Source: Taxillus chinensis (taxonomy: Eukaryota; Streptophyta; Magnoliopsida; Santalales; Loranthaceae). From it: DNA of 64,000 nucleotides. The notes beneath the pieces were generated by a model that made no database searches, was not told the origin of the DNA, and saw only the letters and a program-made list of their open reading frames with translations. Made by a program: the position numbers and the translations under genes. Position 1 is the first letter of the stretch. Every line of letters starts with the position of its first letter. This document shows positions 35,662-48,351 of this stretch, piece after piece. Location of the stretch: the NCBI GenBank assembly GCA_023512835.1, contig CM042090.1, positions 23,278,148 through 23,342,147 of the forward strand, written 5' to 3'.

Positions 35662-36969
35662 ATGGACTGTTTGAGCTGCAAGATCTTGAGGCCAATCCAT
35701 TTGAATTCTGCTACTTCCAGATGCGTTGCATTGGTTGTGATTGTTCTGGTCTTCAGGACTGCGCTACTGTTTTTTCTCCCAAGTTTAAGTGCAATTGAAT
35801 CGTCAAAATTTGAATTTAATTCTGAGTTTGGAATCCGAAGGAACAAGTTCTTAGAGGTACCACAAATCGTTTGGGGGCTAAACAATCAGAAGATAGCGTT
35901 TGCAAGGGCTTGCCTAACGGCAAGAAAGCTGAACCGAACTCTTCTGATGCCTAGCCTCAGTGCTTCACTGTTTTACAAGGAAATTGATCAGCTACAACCA
36001 ATTTCATTTGACAAGGTCTTCAAATTTGAGAGTTTTAATTCCCTCTGCAATGGGTTTGTCCAATTGGGTCGCCACTCAGACCTCTCAAATCACTCAGCTG
36101 CAGCTGAACTTCAGAAGGGGAGTGGAAGGAGATGGACTGCAGAGAGAGATTTGGATCAGTTGACGCAGTTTAGTAAGGACCCATTTGATAGGCATGAGGT
36201 GATTCGGATTACTGGGAAAAACCCGTTTCTGTGGCCTGACCATTGGCCTGTAAAGGACTATGGGAAGATCTTTGAATGCTTAGTTTTAGTGGACGAAATA
36301 GCCAAGGATGCAGATAAAGTGGTGTCAAGAATTAGAGCTGTCGCTGAAGAGTTTAGAGCCAAAGCTGATTCCACAGGAAATGGCTATGAGTCAGGCAGTT
36401 TTTCATCTCACGCTTCACCTTATGTGGCTGTCCACATGAGGATAGAGAAAGACTGGATGATTCACTGCAAGAAATTAGAGCAGAGATCCCACATTAGTCA
36501 AATCTGCAGCAGCAAGGAGGAGATCATGCTGAGAGTGGGAAACATTGTGGGCTTGAATGCCCCAACAGTTGTTTACCTTGCCATAGCAGACAGTCTTCTT
36601 GAAGATACTAAGATATTGAGTGGCTGGAAGGAAGGGCTTTTTCCTTATGAGAAGAAGAAACTAGGGGTTGATGGGATTTATGGTAAGTATCCTTATCTCA
36701 TTAAATCAGCTATAGACTATGAGGTTTGCTTGAGGGCTGACGTTTTTGTGGGTAATAGCTTTTCTACATTCTCAAGCCTTATAGTTCTTGATAGAACTCA
36801 GAAAATGATCAGAATGGGTGTTTCAAATTTTTGTGGCTCAGATTCCAGGTGGCCATCTTATGCATATAATATATTGGGGAAATTTGGAGGTCCGCTGGGA
36901 TGGATAACAGATATGTCAGATTTGAGTTTTAGAGCTATTAGCTATGGTTCTAATAACATCTCCTGTTGA
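35662..36969 (+). CDS. O-fucosyltransferase-like glycosyltransferase, single exon
   Basis: A 435-residue uninterrupted protein of the plant O-FucT family, typically a Golgi type II membrane enzyme acting on proteins or cell-wall glycans. A short cytoplasmic tail is followed by a hydrophobic anchor (about residues 21-40, with an Arg inside). Next come the N-terminal nucleotide-sugar-site region (WGLNNQKIAFARACLTARKL, near 73-92) and MPSLSASLF. Further on are the conserved basic motif VAVHMRIEKDW, with the H-x-R-x-E-x-D spacing of the catalytic region, a donor-binding-like VFVGNSFSTFSSLIVLDR, and a C-terminal tail. The longer frame beginning at 35638 opens with GTG, so the first ATG at 35662 (MDCLSCK) is preferred. 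Its acceptor substrate is unknown. A member of the family with no introns. Confidence 0.92.
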   Translation: MDCLSCKILRPIHLNSATSRCVALVVIVLVFRTALLFFLPSLSAIESSKFEFNSEFGIRRNKFLEVPQIVWGLNNQKIAFARACLTARKLNRTLLMPSLSASLFYKEIDQLQPISFDKVFKFESFNSLCNGFVQLGRHSDLSNHSAAAELQKGSGRRWTAERDLDQLTQFSKDPFDRHEVIRITGKNPFLWPDHWPVKDYGKIFECLVLVDEIAKDADKVVSRIRAVAEEFRAKADSTGNGYESGSFSSHASPYVAVHMRIEKDWMIHCKKLEQRSHISQICSSKEEIMLRVGNIVGLNAPTVVYLAIADSLLEDTKILSGWKEGLFPYEKKKLGVDGIYGKYPYLIKSAIDYEVCLRADVFVGNSFSTFSSLIVLDRTQKMIRMGVSNFCGSDSRWPSYAYNILGKFGGPLGWITDMSDLSFRAISYGSNNISC

Positions 36970-37615
36970 GCTACTAGTTATTTACTAGTGGAGCTTTTTT
37001 TTTTTTATTTATACTCCACCTGCAAATCATATGATGTCTCCAATGGAACGGTCGGTATACTTTGAAGATGCTTTCTTTGTGCAGATGAGTAGTATGAGAA
37101 TTTAGTATAGCAATTTGCTACAAATTTAGGTAGATTTTATGTATAATTGTCATTTAGAATTATCAATTGTTTTTTTTTCCCCTCCATACTTCATACGTTC
37201 ATGGATGACGCTCAATTTGATTTACCTATTCTTTGTAACTTCTATAGAGCATTCTGTTTGGTTCTACAAATGTTGAAGCCTTTTAAATAATTGCACCATT
37301 TGTTAGATTTGAGTCTTTTGAGTCCTTAGCAATGGTTGTAATAACATCTCCTATTGGGCTACTAGTTATTTATTAGTGGAGCTTTTTTTTATTCATACTC
37401 CACTTGCAAATCATATGATTCCTCCGATAGCTCTATAGTACGAGAATTTAATATAGCTATTTGCTACAAGTTTAGGTAGCTTTTAAGTATAATTGTCATT
37501 TAAGATTCCCAAGTGTTTTTATTTTTCTTCACTCCATACTCCACGAGTTAATGGATGACACTCAATTTGATATACTTATTTAGCTTTTATTGTACCATTT
37601 GTTAAATTGCGTTTG
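36944..37615 (+). repeat. Tandem duplication of the gene's stop region and 3' UTR
   Basis: Bases from 36944 (last eight codons plus 3' UTR) recur from 37332 at a 388-base offset. Shared landmarks are ATGGTT-TAATAACATCTCCT, CTACTAGTTATTTA, TGCAAATCATATGAT and GGATGAC-CTCAATTTGAT. The copies differ by substitutions and small indels. The second copy ends near 37615. Confidence 0.93.
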
Positions 37616-38394
37616 GACTGTAAGTGCTTTGAAATGATATTCCTGTGAGATAATATATATTGCTTTCGGGAAAACCCCAAACTTTCCATTTGCGAAGTTC
37701 TGAAGTATGATTCTTTTGCACATCTCTCGTGTTGCTTGGGTTAAAATTGACGGACCGTACAAGTTTAGTTCCGTTTTGGGTGCATCCGAAGACTATTACA
37801 AAATGACTTTTAATTTTATTGAGCATTTTCCATTCCTTATTATGTATACGAGTGCATTTCAAAGCAACTCAAAGCAATTTTATGCAACTTCATCAGCTTA
37901 AACATAGCCAATAGAGAAGGAAAGTGCATCTAATTAAAACATTGGCAGTTGACTGGTAATCATAAAAATGGCCCTGCTTCCTATAATGTTCGTGAGTCCC
38001 CTTTGCAGTAAGAATCTAGCAAGAGTCAAGAAAGCGTACGAATACCACTTTTATATCAATCATTCATTTGACTATCAAACTGTCCTTTTTCACTTTCTTC
38101 TTTCTTTTTACTTTTAAAGAGAAAACTGCCATGCAAAGATTTTGCACCCTAATCGTCCCAGGCTGCCTTCAGAAGAAAAAGCAACCGCATGCACCAATCC
38201 TTCCAGATCCAGCAATATTAAACAAACCCAAATGATGAGAAGTGTTGCTTTCTTCACGGGATGTGAAAATAAAAATAAAATCCTAATCAAGAGTGAGATG
38301 CTCTTTTTTACTTTAACCTTCCCAAGTCACTGTTGAAGCTAGCTGCTTCTTTAAGAGCTCCAGAGATTCGGCATATTGGACCTTGACTATGCCT
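37616..38394. other. Spacer between convergent genes
   Basis: Holds the 3' ends of the O-FucT-like and RBR genes. No additional gene seen. Confidence 0.6.
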
Positions 38395-39381
38395 TTATTC
38401 GTGGTAGTCATCATAGTAATTATCACTTATCACCGAAACAAACCTTTCGAGCCAAGGAAGCTGATGAAGATCCTTCATGGCATCAACATAGGAGTCAGCA
38501 CAGCGAGGTGGGGATTGGCATGGATTGTGGTCACTGAGACTGAAACCACCTGCAAGAAACCTCTGGATCAGTGCCAGTTGGGAACGTTCTTGATCTGAGT
38601 ACGCATCCATGATCATGGGGAGAGAATTGAAGGAGTCCCATGCCCATTGCTCGGATTCCTGCGATTGAGCAACCAGATCCTCGGAGTTGTCTTCATCCCA
38701 AAACGTGCATTGACAGGTCTGCTGCCCGTCCCTATATTCAGCACCGCAAGGATAACAGAACTCATGGCCACACCTGAAATTAAGAAAGAGATGGGTGATA
38801 TCTAGCTCTGAAGGCCTTAGAAGCAGAGCATATTGATTCACCACAGTCCATCACATCTCTCAGCACCCTTTTCTTTTTTTCTTTTTTTGCTCCAAGGATA
38901 GAAGTTGAAAGGAGCATCAAACTAGGGTATTTAATTAGAGAAGTGGGAGATTCTATTTCAATATATTGGAGCTTTAAAATATATTGTTAGAACTCAAACA
39001 AGATCTTGCATGTCGGGACTGAATTGAATAGCTCAGTATCATTAGCTTCTATTTAACATAACTTGAATTTCAACCATGTTGAAAATGGCTATTTGGGTTA
39101 TAAACAGTGGGCAATTCATAATTCAATCTGAAATGCGATACTACCTCAAGAATTGAACCAAGAATGCTAATACATGTTTGTAAAGCAGATGGACCCAAAC
39201 AAGTTTTTAACATTTCAATCATGGTGGCATAAATGAACAAGTTTTCATAATCAGAGTAACGTCACCATCAATTGATAGAGCCTTAAATTATGTAGGACTG
39301 AGTTATGTATGCACAAAACCACACAGAAAGGGAACATGTGTTTGTTGGGCTGTGCTTGTGATTGTGTGTGTGTGTGCGCGC

Positions 39382-39423
<42 letters not shown>

Positions 39424-42400
39424 GGTTTAGTACTAAACTATGTGCAAATAATCCAATAAAATATAATAAAATCATTAACCTAAATATGCTGTGGCGGCAG
39501 CTAAATGAATGGATATATACTACTTCCATTGGAACCCAATCACCAATTCCCAGAAAGATACCATTAATCAATTTATTAATGCAGACTAGCAACATGACAA
39601 ACGCCCCGAACCACAACACAACCAACTGAATACCCACATATCAATAACCAATCACAAGTTCAATTGTTATCCAACCCAAAAAGAGGACCAACAAGAAACC
39701 CAAAGTTTAATCAAAAGCATTTCAGTATAATATTAATAGAAAGACAAATTTTAATAAATAATATCAATTTTATACTTGTCTACTGGATTATAGTGACTTA
39801 TGCAGTTATGCTCCTAGAACAAGAGTTTGATTTAAGGGATAAAAAATAAATATATTTACAAAAATTAAATGGAAAACAAAAGTTTCAAATAGAAAAAATC
39901 ATGCAAAAATAAAATCAATTTTGTACGTCTGCACCTAGGATAAGATAAGAACACTAGTAGTATATTTCTTATAGAAATTCGTTTCTCAGTATTTAGGAGA
40001 AAAAAGTTTAAAAAAAAAACATAAAATCATTCTCTCAATAATAGATACCTTATATTTAATTTTTTTCATAAAATTTGTACAGTATTTTCTAATGTATTAG
40101 AAAGTACTATTCATTTTCTATAATTATTAAATTATATATAAAAAATTTCTCTCACCTCCCTCCTTCACGTTTCATATAATATTTACTTTTATTTCATATT
40201 AAATTATAAAAAATTTAATAATATAGAGAGTGATTTAAAAAATTTATTGTGGTATATATTTATATAGAAAAACAAAAAGTAATTTAAATCTATAAAATTA
40301 AAAAAAGATAATTGGAAAGCTATTGTTAGTATTCTAACATAATTAATTGATTTAGGACCTTCTTTGTGTCTAAATATTACGTCATTTTTGCCCTTATCTA
40401 ATAATAGGTTTAGTTATTACTCTCATTTGGCTCGACTAGATGCTCACACAACTCAAGACAGAGACATTAGCCATTTGAGACCCTCAAATGAAGAAGTTTA
40501 AGGACTCTTCTTTAATTAGTTTCTAATACAAACATTTAAGGGCTATTTTAAATAAAACAATGAAGAAGTTGCTCACATTCAAAAATAGTTGGGAACACAA
40601 AACAACAAGAATGAAAAACCTAAAGCGACAAGGGGCAACATTGCTTGACACCTTTTAGCAACGGTGATATGTTGGCAGGTCAAAAAGGTAGGAAAAGTTT
40701 GGCAAGTGCCAAGTAGTTGAAGAAATTGAAACTAAACTGTGGAAAATTCGACACAGATTTAAATTTTATTTTCTTCCAGATCAAAAACAGAAGATGGCAG
40801 ATATTCCTGTGTATTCAACATTATACCTATAGAATCACCCCATAAATGCTAGACAGAAATGACATCCATGGATAGTAGTAAAACCCATTCAATAACCTAA
40901 TGAATGAAAAGGGTTAATGAATTTCAGAGCTTAAGAATGTACCTCAAGGAAAAAACACCAATTATTTTGATGCATTCATTCTATCATTTTATGTTTCTCT
41001 CCTTTTCTACTATCTTATAATATTACTACAGATATGTTTTCCTTCTCGTTTTTGTTCCATGAATGTAGTTCAAGGGAAACCAGTCTTACCAGCAGGTCAT
41101 ATGGTAGCATCCTTGTGTCAACTCAATCATTCTTCGACACTGCTGGCAACGTCTCCACCTATTATTTTGTGCTATCCTATGCATGGTAAGGTCCTCAATA
41201 TCTCTCTCCTCCAGTGGGAGGTTCTGACACTCTTCACAGCTCATTGAAGAATGCCAAGGAACCCCACATTTGATACAGAAAAATCTCTGACAAACCGGAC
41301 ACTCAACACAATTATTTTCTGATTCACAGCTCACCCTTGTAGACGAGCAATCGCCAGGATCAATCAAGGCTGCACAATTCGGGAAGGGGCAATGAATTTT
41401 ATCAGAGCTATAGATATTAGCTTCTGTCATGGCCCTCTCCAGTGATTCATAGCATGCCACTGGAAGAAAGTGTTTGCATTCAGTGGTAGAGATGTAATAT
41501 TTGCATCTCAACTGAGGGCACCTAACTGGGACTTGAGAAGACTGTACTTTTCCATTGACATATGTTTTCATGCAGTGTGAACAGAACTTATGGGAACACT
41601 TCATCGTGATCATCATTGGAGATGGTTTCTCCTCACAACAGATTGAACAATTTTCAAGTGTTACATCTCCTTTCATGGGTAAAGAGACAATTCCGATTGC
41701 CACTTGAGCTAGTTTGGATGGCTGCTCGAGATCTACACTGGGAATAAGCTTCAGAATAAAAGTTTCAATGTTGCAGACATGCTCTACGATCCTTTCCTTC
41801 AATGCCACCAAAAGCGGATTATCAAGCTCCTTCCCATCTGAAATCTGTTAGATAATAATGAAAATAATCTACAAGTTACAGCCAAAACATCAAAAAAATA
41901 TAATAATAGTTTATCAGTGCTCACACAGAAAGAAAAAGCATTAGTATTATTATGCTTAAAGAATTCATAAGAGGCAGTATCCTGATTAATATGCACATTA
42001 AATAAGATTTGGTGGTCCTATCACAATCCACCAAAGTAAATTGACAATTAGAAAAGCATAATAAAATGCCCTTGAAAAACTGACTTCCTGGAAACCGATA
42101 AAATCCTAGCAGACTCTTATACAACTGAACAAAAGAAAAAAAGATAATAAATTGCCAGATTACAAACTGGGGAAAAATCATTGTTTACCTGATCGTACAA
42201 AATCTCAGAATCAGTAAATGCAAATACTCTTTGGTATCTTTTATGTCCCATAGCCTCGACTAAACCATCCATCAGGGCTAGATAGTCAGCCACTGATTCC
42301 TCTACATAGAAATCTAGCTTTTTTTGCACCTGAATCACAGGAAGGTTGGATGGTCTTTCTATAACCACACCAATCCCAGAAAGTCCAGATTCACTGGTAC

Positions 42401-42590
42401 CAGCCATGGATGCACCCTTGAATAAAATCCTCACTGAAAATTCATCAAGTTTGTCTTTCAAACCTTCTTTAACAGAGTCGCTGCTTTCCTTCCAGTCCTC
42501 GTCTCCACAACAACTACAGAATTCTTCTTCCTCTTCTTCAAATTTCACCTCCCTATCCATCTTTATACATATAACTGCTTGATTGTCCAT
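38395..42590 (-). CDS. RBR-type E3 ubiquitin ligase with N-terminal RNase H-like domain
   Basis: Three exons in phase: 42590-42189, 41844-41090 and 38773-38395, giving 511 residues. Exon 1 holds an acidic start and an RNase H-like fold typical of this plant RBR subgroup (LFKGASMAGTSESGLSGIGVVIE; YLALMDGLVEAMGH; VFAFTDSEILYDQ, about 56-134). Exon 2 holds RING1 (CSIC...KCSHKFCSHC...CPQLRC, about 200-248), IBR (about 265-340; CPVCQRFFCIKCG) and the start of RING2 (RCQQCRRMIELTQGCYHMTC). The Cys in TQGCYHMTC (about residue 380) is the family's catalytic acceptor of ubiquitin. Exon 3 completes RING2 (WCGHEFCYPCG; family members often have R where this has W, formed across the splice) and a unique tail. 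The first in-frame ATG is 42590; the frame before it begins with GTG. Works with an E2 by a RING/HECT-hybrid route. Substrate unknown. Confidence 0.95.
39363..39420. repeat. Compound (GT)n-(GC)n-(GT)n-(GA)n microsatellite
   Basis: Lies in the 2.3 kb second intron of the RBR gene. It creates a low-complexity open frame on the minus strand with no coding meaning. Confidence 0.95.
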
Positions 42591-42689
42591 TTTGCACACC
42601 ACTTTCTTGACCCACGAACTAAATATACCAAATTCAAGTATAGCATTTCAATCTGTAATTGATTGAAAATTTGGGGTAAAAAACCAAAC

Positions 42690-43195
42690 AATCATTGCCA
42701 ATACATACTCTTCCTAGCTCTCATTCAGTATCAAAACAAAAGCAACGACTCCACAGTCCACCCAAAGCCCAAGTCCTACCATCTAGGTCTGTCAAAATCA
42801 GGCAATGAATACATAAATCAATCATATCAAATAATTTATAGACCAAAATATATGAACCGTCAACAACTGGTACCATCAAAACAAATTTGAAAAGCCATCT
42901 CCCCAAATAACATGAAAAGAAAAAAATTTTTTAAAAAAAACAAAAAAAACAAGGAATTTCTTACGAGCAACAATAAACGCCAATACATAATCTTCGTAGC
43001 TCCTCATTCAGTATCAAAACAAAAGCAAAGACTCCACAATCCACCCCAACGCCCAAGTTCTACCATATGTCTGTCAACATCAGGCAAGAAATACATAAAT
43101 AAATCATATCATACAATTTATAGACCAAAATATATGAAACATCAAGAACTGGTCCCAACAACACAAATTTGAAAACCCATCTCCCCAAGTAACAT
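42690..43195. repeat. About 220-bp direct repeat, 282-bp period, in the RBR gene leader/promoter
   Basis: 42690-42912 and 42972-43195 share long blocks (GCCAATACATA, CATTCAGTATCAAAACAAAAGC, TTTATAGACCAAAATATATGAA, CCATCTCCCCAA), with perhaps 15-20 percent differences by eye. The pair lies just upstream of the RBR start codon and may be in its leader intron or promoter. Confidence 0.92.
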
Positions 43196-44689
43196 AAACA
43201 GAATTTTATTTTTAAGGGAGAAAAAAAAACACCAACATGGGTTTTTGGTCGGTTGTTCGCGTGGATCAAGGTCAACCAAAATAAAGCGTACCCATAAACC
43301 AATCCCATGCCATATCTGGGTACAAATTCTACATATTATAGGGATAACAAAAAACAAGAAAAACTAAATGCGTGTAATGAGAAATTCAAGGACAGACAGG
43401 AAATAAGATTTGCATACCCTGACGAACCCAGAAGCCTTAATCTGGTAGACATGCGGAAATCAATGTCGATTGTTGGGGATGGGTACAAAAAACCCTAACC
43501 CGACAAGTGCATTTTTGAGGTTCCAACACCAAAAGTTAATGTTTTGTTGAAGAAGATAGAGGATTTAGGACACTGCCGTGAAGAGGATCAATTAGAGCTA
43601 CTGTCCCCCTGTAGAGTGGCGTAAGAAGAAAGGAACGATTTTTAAGGTAATTGTTACTCGTAGGCCTTATTATTATATTTATACCTTTATTTGTATATTA
43701 TTTTTGACGACCGAAAAGCTTTTAAGGTGAAAAAAAAACACACACACACACACCATGTTTTTACTCCCAGCACGGCTCTCCATGAGAAAATTGTAAAATT
43801 TTATTCTCTTCGAAAATAAACTATAAATAAAGCTAATGCACCGAAATTATTGGTGCACTGCAGTCTGCAGAAATTATTGGGATGATAACGGGTTCGAGTA
43901 CTGTCCTTCCAATCCCATTCGAAAATGTATACTCTAACCCGATAGTTAAGATAGCTCTGAGCGAGTTGGGGGCGGAACGGGACGTGTCCGGCCATCTGTT
44001 TGTACATTAAATTTGTTTTAACACTTTGAATCGGACTTGGGATGATTTGTTGTAACAGGTCAAATCGGATCCAGATGGAATTAATTTTGATCCAATTATT
44101 TCTTTTAAATTATTATTTTGTATTTAATAATTTACCTGTATAATATTTATTATGAGTTAGGCCTATAAATAAATTGATGCATTCCGTTTGATAACTTGTT
44201 TGGTGTACTAAACTCGACTTGAGCTTGAGCTGAGTTCGACTTAAACTCGACTCGGCTCATTAGGGTTGAAGCTCAACTTGACTTAATCATTGTACAAGTT
44301 CTAACTCGTTACAAATATATACCTTTAAATAAATGATTTACTTGACAAATCATTTAATACTTGTTCGATCAAGTTTGAGCTCGACACTTTACAAGCTCGG
44401 TTTATTATTGTACAAACTCGGTTTGAGTCGAATCGATTATTATACAAGTTCACTTGACCCGACTCAGTTACAGAATATTTCTTATTCCTCCTAAATTATC
44501 TTTTGAATTTTATATATAATAAGTTATATATATATATATATATAAAGAGATTGAATTATGTGTCTAAAAATTGGTATTTATAAAAAATAAATCCTTTGTA
44601 ATATAAAGACTAATAAAAAGTTACAATATAAATCATAGATCTTATAAACTAAAAATATATATATATACAATAGAAAATCGTTTAAATTT
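43196..44689. other. RBR upstream region and repetitive spacer
   Basis: About 43420-43650 likely holds the distal 5' UTR exon/promoter of the RBR gene. About 44200-44460 is a degenerate run of CTCGACTTGAGCTTGAG-like units, a common plant repeat pattern. An (AC)n tract lies near 43738-43754 and (AT)n near 44526-44546. No gene. Confidence 0.5.
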
Positions 44690-45900
44690 GAAAGAAAATT
44701 CTTTCTTCATCCTTCAATCCATGTGTGGGAGATGAAATCATGTGAAATTTGTTGTGAAAAAATGATAAATTGAGTTTGGTGACTCCCTTGGTAAAAGAAT
44801 TAACAAGTTGGAGATGTGAGAGAACCATTGACAGTGAGTTCACATATGAAATGGTATTCATTTGCAATATGTCTGGAGCAAGGTTGAGTGACATGATTAA
44901 TTGACGTGGAAATAATACTTTTGTTGTCGCATAATTCAAGCAACTTCATTTATAATGGTGTTTAAAGAACAATACTCTGCCTCACCATCAAAGCAAAAAA
45001 AAAAAAAAAAAATTGTGCATTGAGAAACAAAATGAGCTCTTAAGAAGATAACGTGACCAATGGTTGATTGATAAGTATTGTGACAGCTTGCTTAATCAAC
45101 CTTAAAACAAATAAGAAACTCGCACGATGATGTGTAATAACGTTAGAAACCACGATGTATTGTTCCTTTTAACATAATGCAATATGCGTTTGAGTACACA
45201 AAAAATTATATTCAATTGGATCAAGCATATACTAGCAAATAGAATTGATATTGAAAGCAAGATCAAGTTGAATAATTATCAAATTCTGCAAATTTTAGCA
45301 GGGGCAAAAAAGGATAGGATTTGAAAAAGTTTTCCATGCAATAAATGAATGTTGACTAATAACAAATGGAGTTGAATTGGTTTATGTTAACATGCTATAA
45401 TAAATCTAGGGCATACTTTGTTTAGCTAATAAATAAGCCTTCGAAATTAGATTTAACCTCAACACTAAGGAAATAATGTAGAAAACTCAAATCTTTCATA
45501 GAAAATTTGATTGACTATTTTGTAAAAAAAGTTTTTAAAAGCTAAATTGTTGCAAGTAAGCACCATGTCACCAACATAAAGCAAAAGATAAACTATTATT
45601 ATTGTGATGTGATAAACAAATACAGAGTAATTAGCTTGTTTTTCAAAAAAACCAAATTTCTTAAAAAAAAAAACAAAGCATTAAAACCAAACACGTGAAA
45701 GGTTGCTTGAGCCCATAAAGTGCATGCTCTAAACAACATACATGGTAAGGAAATTGTGGATCAGTGTAGTTGTGTGGGTGAACCATGAAGACTTCATCAA
45801 AAATACGACCATAAAGAAAGACATTATGAGGATTTAATTGGTGCCTGGACCACCCAAAAAAACTACAAAAGGTGTTACCACAATGCAAGACTTATTGCAT
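44690..45900 (-). mobile_element. Decayed Ty1/copia pol remnant
   Basis: On the minus strand, 45888-45661 keeps the copia RT landmark order (NVFLYGRIFDEVFMVHP; DPQFPYHVCCLEHALYGLKQ). 44940-44690 keeps the RNase H end (CDNKSIISTSINHVTQPCSRHIA; EYHFICE). Stops and frameshifts interrupt both, and the stretch between is eroded. No LTRs were recognised around it. Old and inactive. Confidence 0.85.
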
Positions 45901-46124
45901 TTAATATTACCATTAACATGAGGTTTGGTCTTAATGATCAGATATCAACCAACCACGTTGTGATTCTAAAGATGATGCACAATATCCTAAGTATCATTTT
46001 CTTTAAAGTTTGTGTTTCACTACCTATAGTTAATAGTCATTTAGGGTGTGTAATAACAAACTTGAAACCCCATAGTTTTTTAAGGATGAGTATGACCTGA
46101 AAAAATAACTCAATAGAAAATTAG

Positions 46125-46745
46125 TAATAGTTATGGGTGAACATCAGTCAGTTTGATTAATTTATATAATAATTTAAACTAAATCAAAAACATTTAGTTT
46201 GAAAAAATAACAATCATAAACCAACTAACAGAAATAAAAAAAAATATCAGTTCTCGATTCAGTACATAAAATTCTGGTTTGTTTTATCAGTTCTTGACCA
46301 TTGTTAACGTTCAATAAAAAACTACTAAAGTGATAAACAACATGCTAATAGCTTTATACAGTGTACTGACTATATATTCTACCGATAGATATGGAATCAA
46401 TAAGGAATCATTTGTCCACCATTAATACTTACGCTTTATATAATAATGTTTGTGCATATACATTACTATTAATTCCCTAGTGCAATTTCATAGAAACAAC
46501 TTGAATTTAGTGACTATGTTTGCAAGTGGCTTAAGTAGAAAAGGACAGGAATAAAATATTCAAATATATATTACATTATATTTGATTAGTTTAGTTCTAA
46601 AAATTATAAACCAATCGTAGTATATCAATTTTTTAAAAGTTCAAACCAAATAAACCAGACCATTTAAAAAAATCATATTTTTTCAATTTATACGCTTCAA
46701 TTCGGTTTATCGGTTCAAATCAATTTTTAATATCCCTAGTAGTGG
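46125..46745. repeat. Possible degenerate hAT-type nonautonomous element
   Basis: The right end reads inward GGGATATTAAAAATTGATTTGAACCGATAAACCG, in style like plant hAT MITEs rich in GGTTTGGTTTA-type words. The left end (ATGGGTGAACATCAGTCAG) resembles its partner weakly. No convincing 8-bp target duplication. Confidence 0.3.
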
Positions 46746-47754
46746 TTGTCAGCAATTGGTGTGGGAGAAAAAGTGGGAAAATGAGATATCAGAGTGAAAG
46801 ACTAGTCACGTCCTGCGACTTTAGAAGACTAAAATCAAATAATGACTCCCCCCATTTTATCAGACTTGAATAATTAATGGATTTCTAACTAGCACCTTAA
46901 AAGACTACACTATGAGAGATCATCTCAAAACCCACTTTGTACGGTCATATAGCAGAGATAATCTTACAAATTTCCACTTTATTGATAAAGGAAAAAAATG
47001 CATCATAAATAGTAAACATATACCAATTAAATTTAATTTTAATGGAATGGGTCTAAAACAAATGAGTCAAATCATAGGTCATTATAAAATTAATATAAAA
47101 TAATAATTTATATTACAAAGGAGAAAAAATAAGTATGCTAGTCTTGTATTGTCAATTAACCAATATTGTCAATACTTAGAAAATGTATAAACAACGCATA
47201 ATAAATAAAGTACTCATTAAGTAACATACGCCACCACACTATACCATGACATAACTAAAACTTAAAATTACATGCATACATATACTAATGTATGCTATCA
47301 AACTATCAACTAATCACAAAAACATTAAATATTAACATAAATAAACATTAGCAGTGAAATTTTTTTATCATTACTAACAACATATGAGTCATTACCACAT
47401 ATAATATAACATTAAGGATCATTATTTCGTGTCACAAAAGCATAACTAAAAAAACATATTAATTTACATCATAAATTTATACACTTCAAAACCAATAAAT
47501 AGTCCTGGCTTAATCATTAACATTAAAATCAATTCCATCATATCACAGGGTGACCTTAAGGTTACATAAGAAGCGCATCAAAAATGGCATTAAAACCATC
47601 AAAAGAACAAAATTTGAAGAAAAATAAATAGTTGGCCGCATCTGTAATCATTGGCCGTAGTGCTTTTATACTTAGTGCTTTTATACATTGAAAACTTAAT
47701 CATTGGCCACGATCGCATGACAATACACACTACTAGGAAAAGTGACAAAAATAA
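46746..47754. other. AT-rich spacer left of the retrotransposon nest
   Basis: No gene, RNA or clear repeat recognised. Confidence 0.6.
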
Positions 47755-47759
47755 CATTG

Positions 47760-48201
47760 TGTTGAGGACCTTGATTAGGATCCAACAACAATCTAGAGAT
47801 GGATAACAGAATTTACCCAAACCCTAGCCCAAGCGATTCAAGTATTAAACTGGAAAAGCCGAAATAAGAATAAACCTCTAATATGAGAGTTTATTATTGG
47901 TAAAAACACTCTTCAATGATTTATTACATCTGAATGCAAGACCTATTTATAGGCAAACCAGTAACTAGGAATTGGAAACCTAATACAATTAGGAAACTAA
48001 AGTAAAATACCAAAATACCCTAATTAAATAAAGGAAAGTAATAAAAAGGAAATACTAATGCAAATTAAATAAAGGAAAGTAAATAAAAAGGAAAGACTTC
48101 TACTACGATAAGGAAAGTAAATATAAGAAGAATCCAGATGATAGAAGATATCTTGCGCAACACGATACGTACACGTGGCGCATGTCACCGCCGATTCATC
48201 A
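47760..48201 (-). repeat. 3' LTR of element A
   Basis: 442 bp, TG...CA ends. Matches the 5' LTR except for a handful of differences concentrated in the last about 80 bases. On the minus strand it carries a TATAAATA box and an ACGTGG-containing G-box (about 48169-48179). Confidence 0.96.
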
Positions 48202-48330
48202 TTCCCCCTCCCTTCAAAGACACCCTTGTCCTCAAGGGGATGTTTTGGATCATGTTCTCCTAACTTGAAAAAGTTACTCCAAGAAGCTTCACGCCAATCT
48301 CCATCAACTACCATCACGAAACACTGAGCG
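48202..48330 (-). other. Element A: pol C-terminal stub and polypurine tract
   Basis: 48202-48215 read on the minus strand is GAAGGGAGGGGGAA, the polypurine tract directly abutting the 3' LTR. Just before it, the frame reads HPLEDKGVFEGRG, the form with which plant chromovirus pol proteins end. It lies in a different frame from the gag-PR product, which places the deletion joint near 48330-48350. Confidence 0.8.
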
Positions 48331-48351
48331 CTACAAGGCTGCTTGCCTTTT

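Noticed and set aside
39251..39637. 128-codon minus-strand frame with a THTHTHT run
   Set aside because: Driven by the GT/GA microsatellite within the RBR intron.
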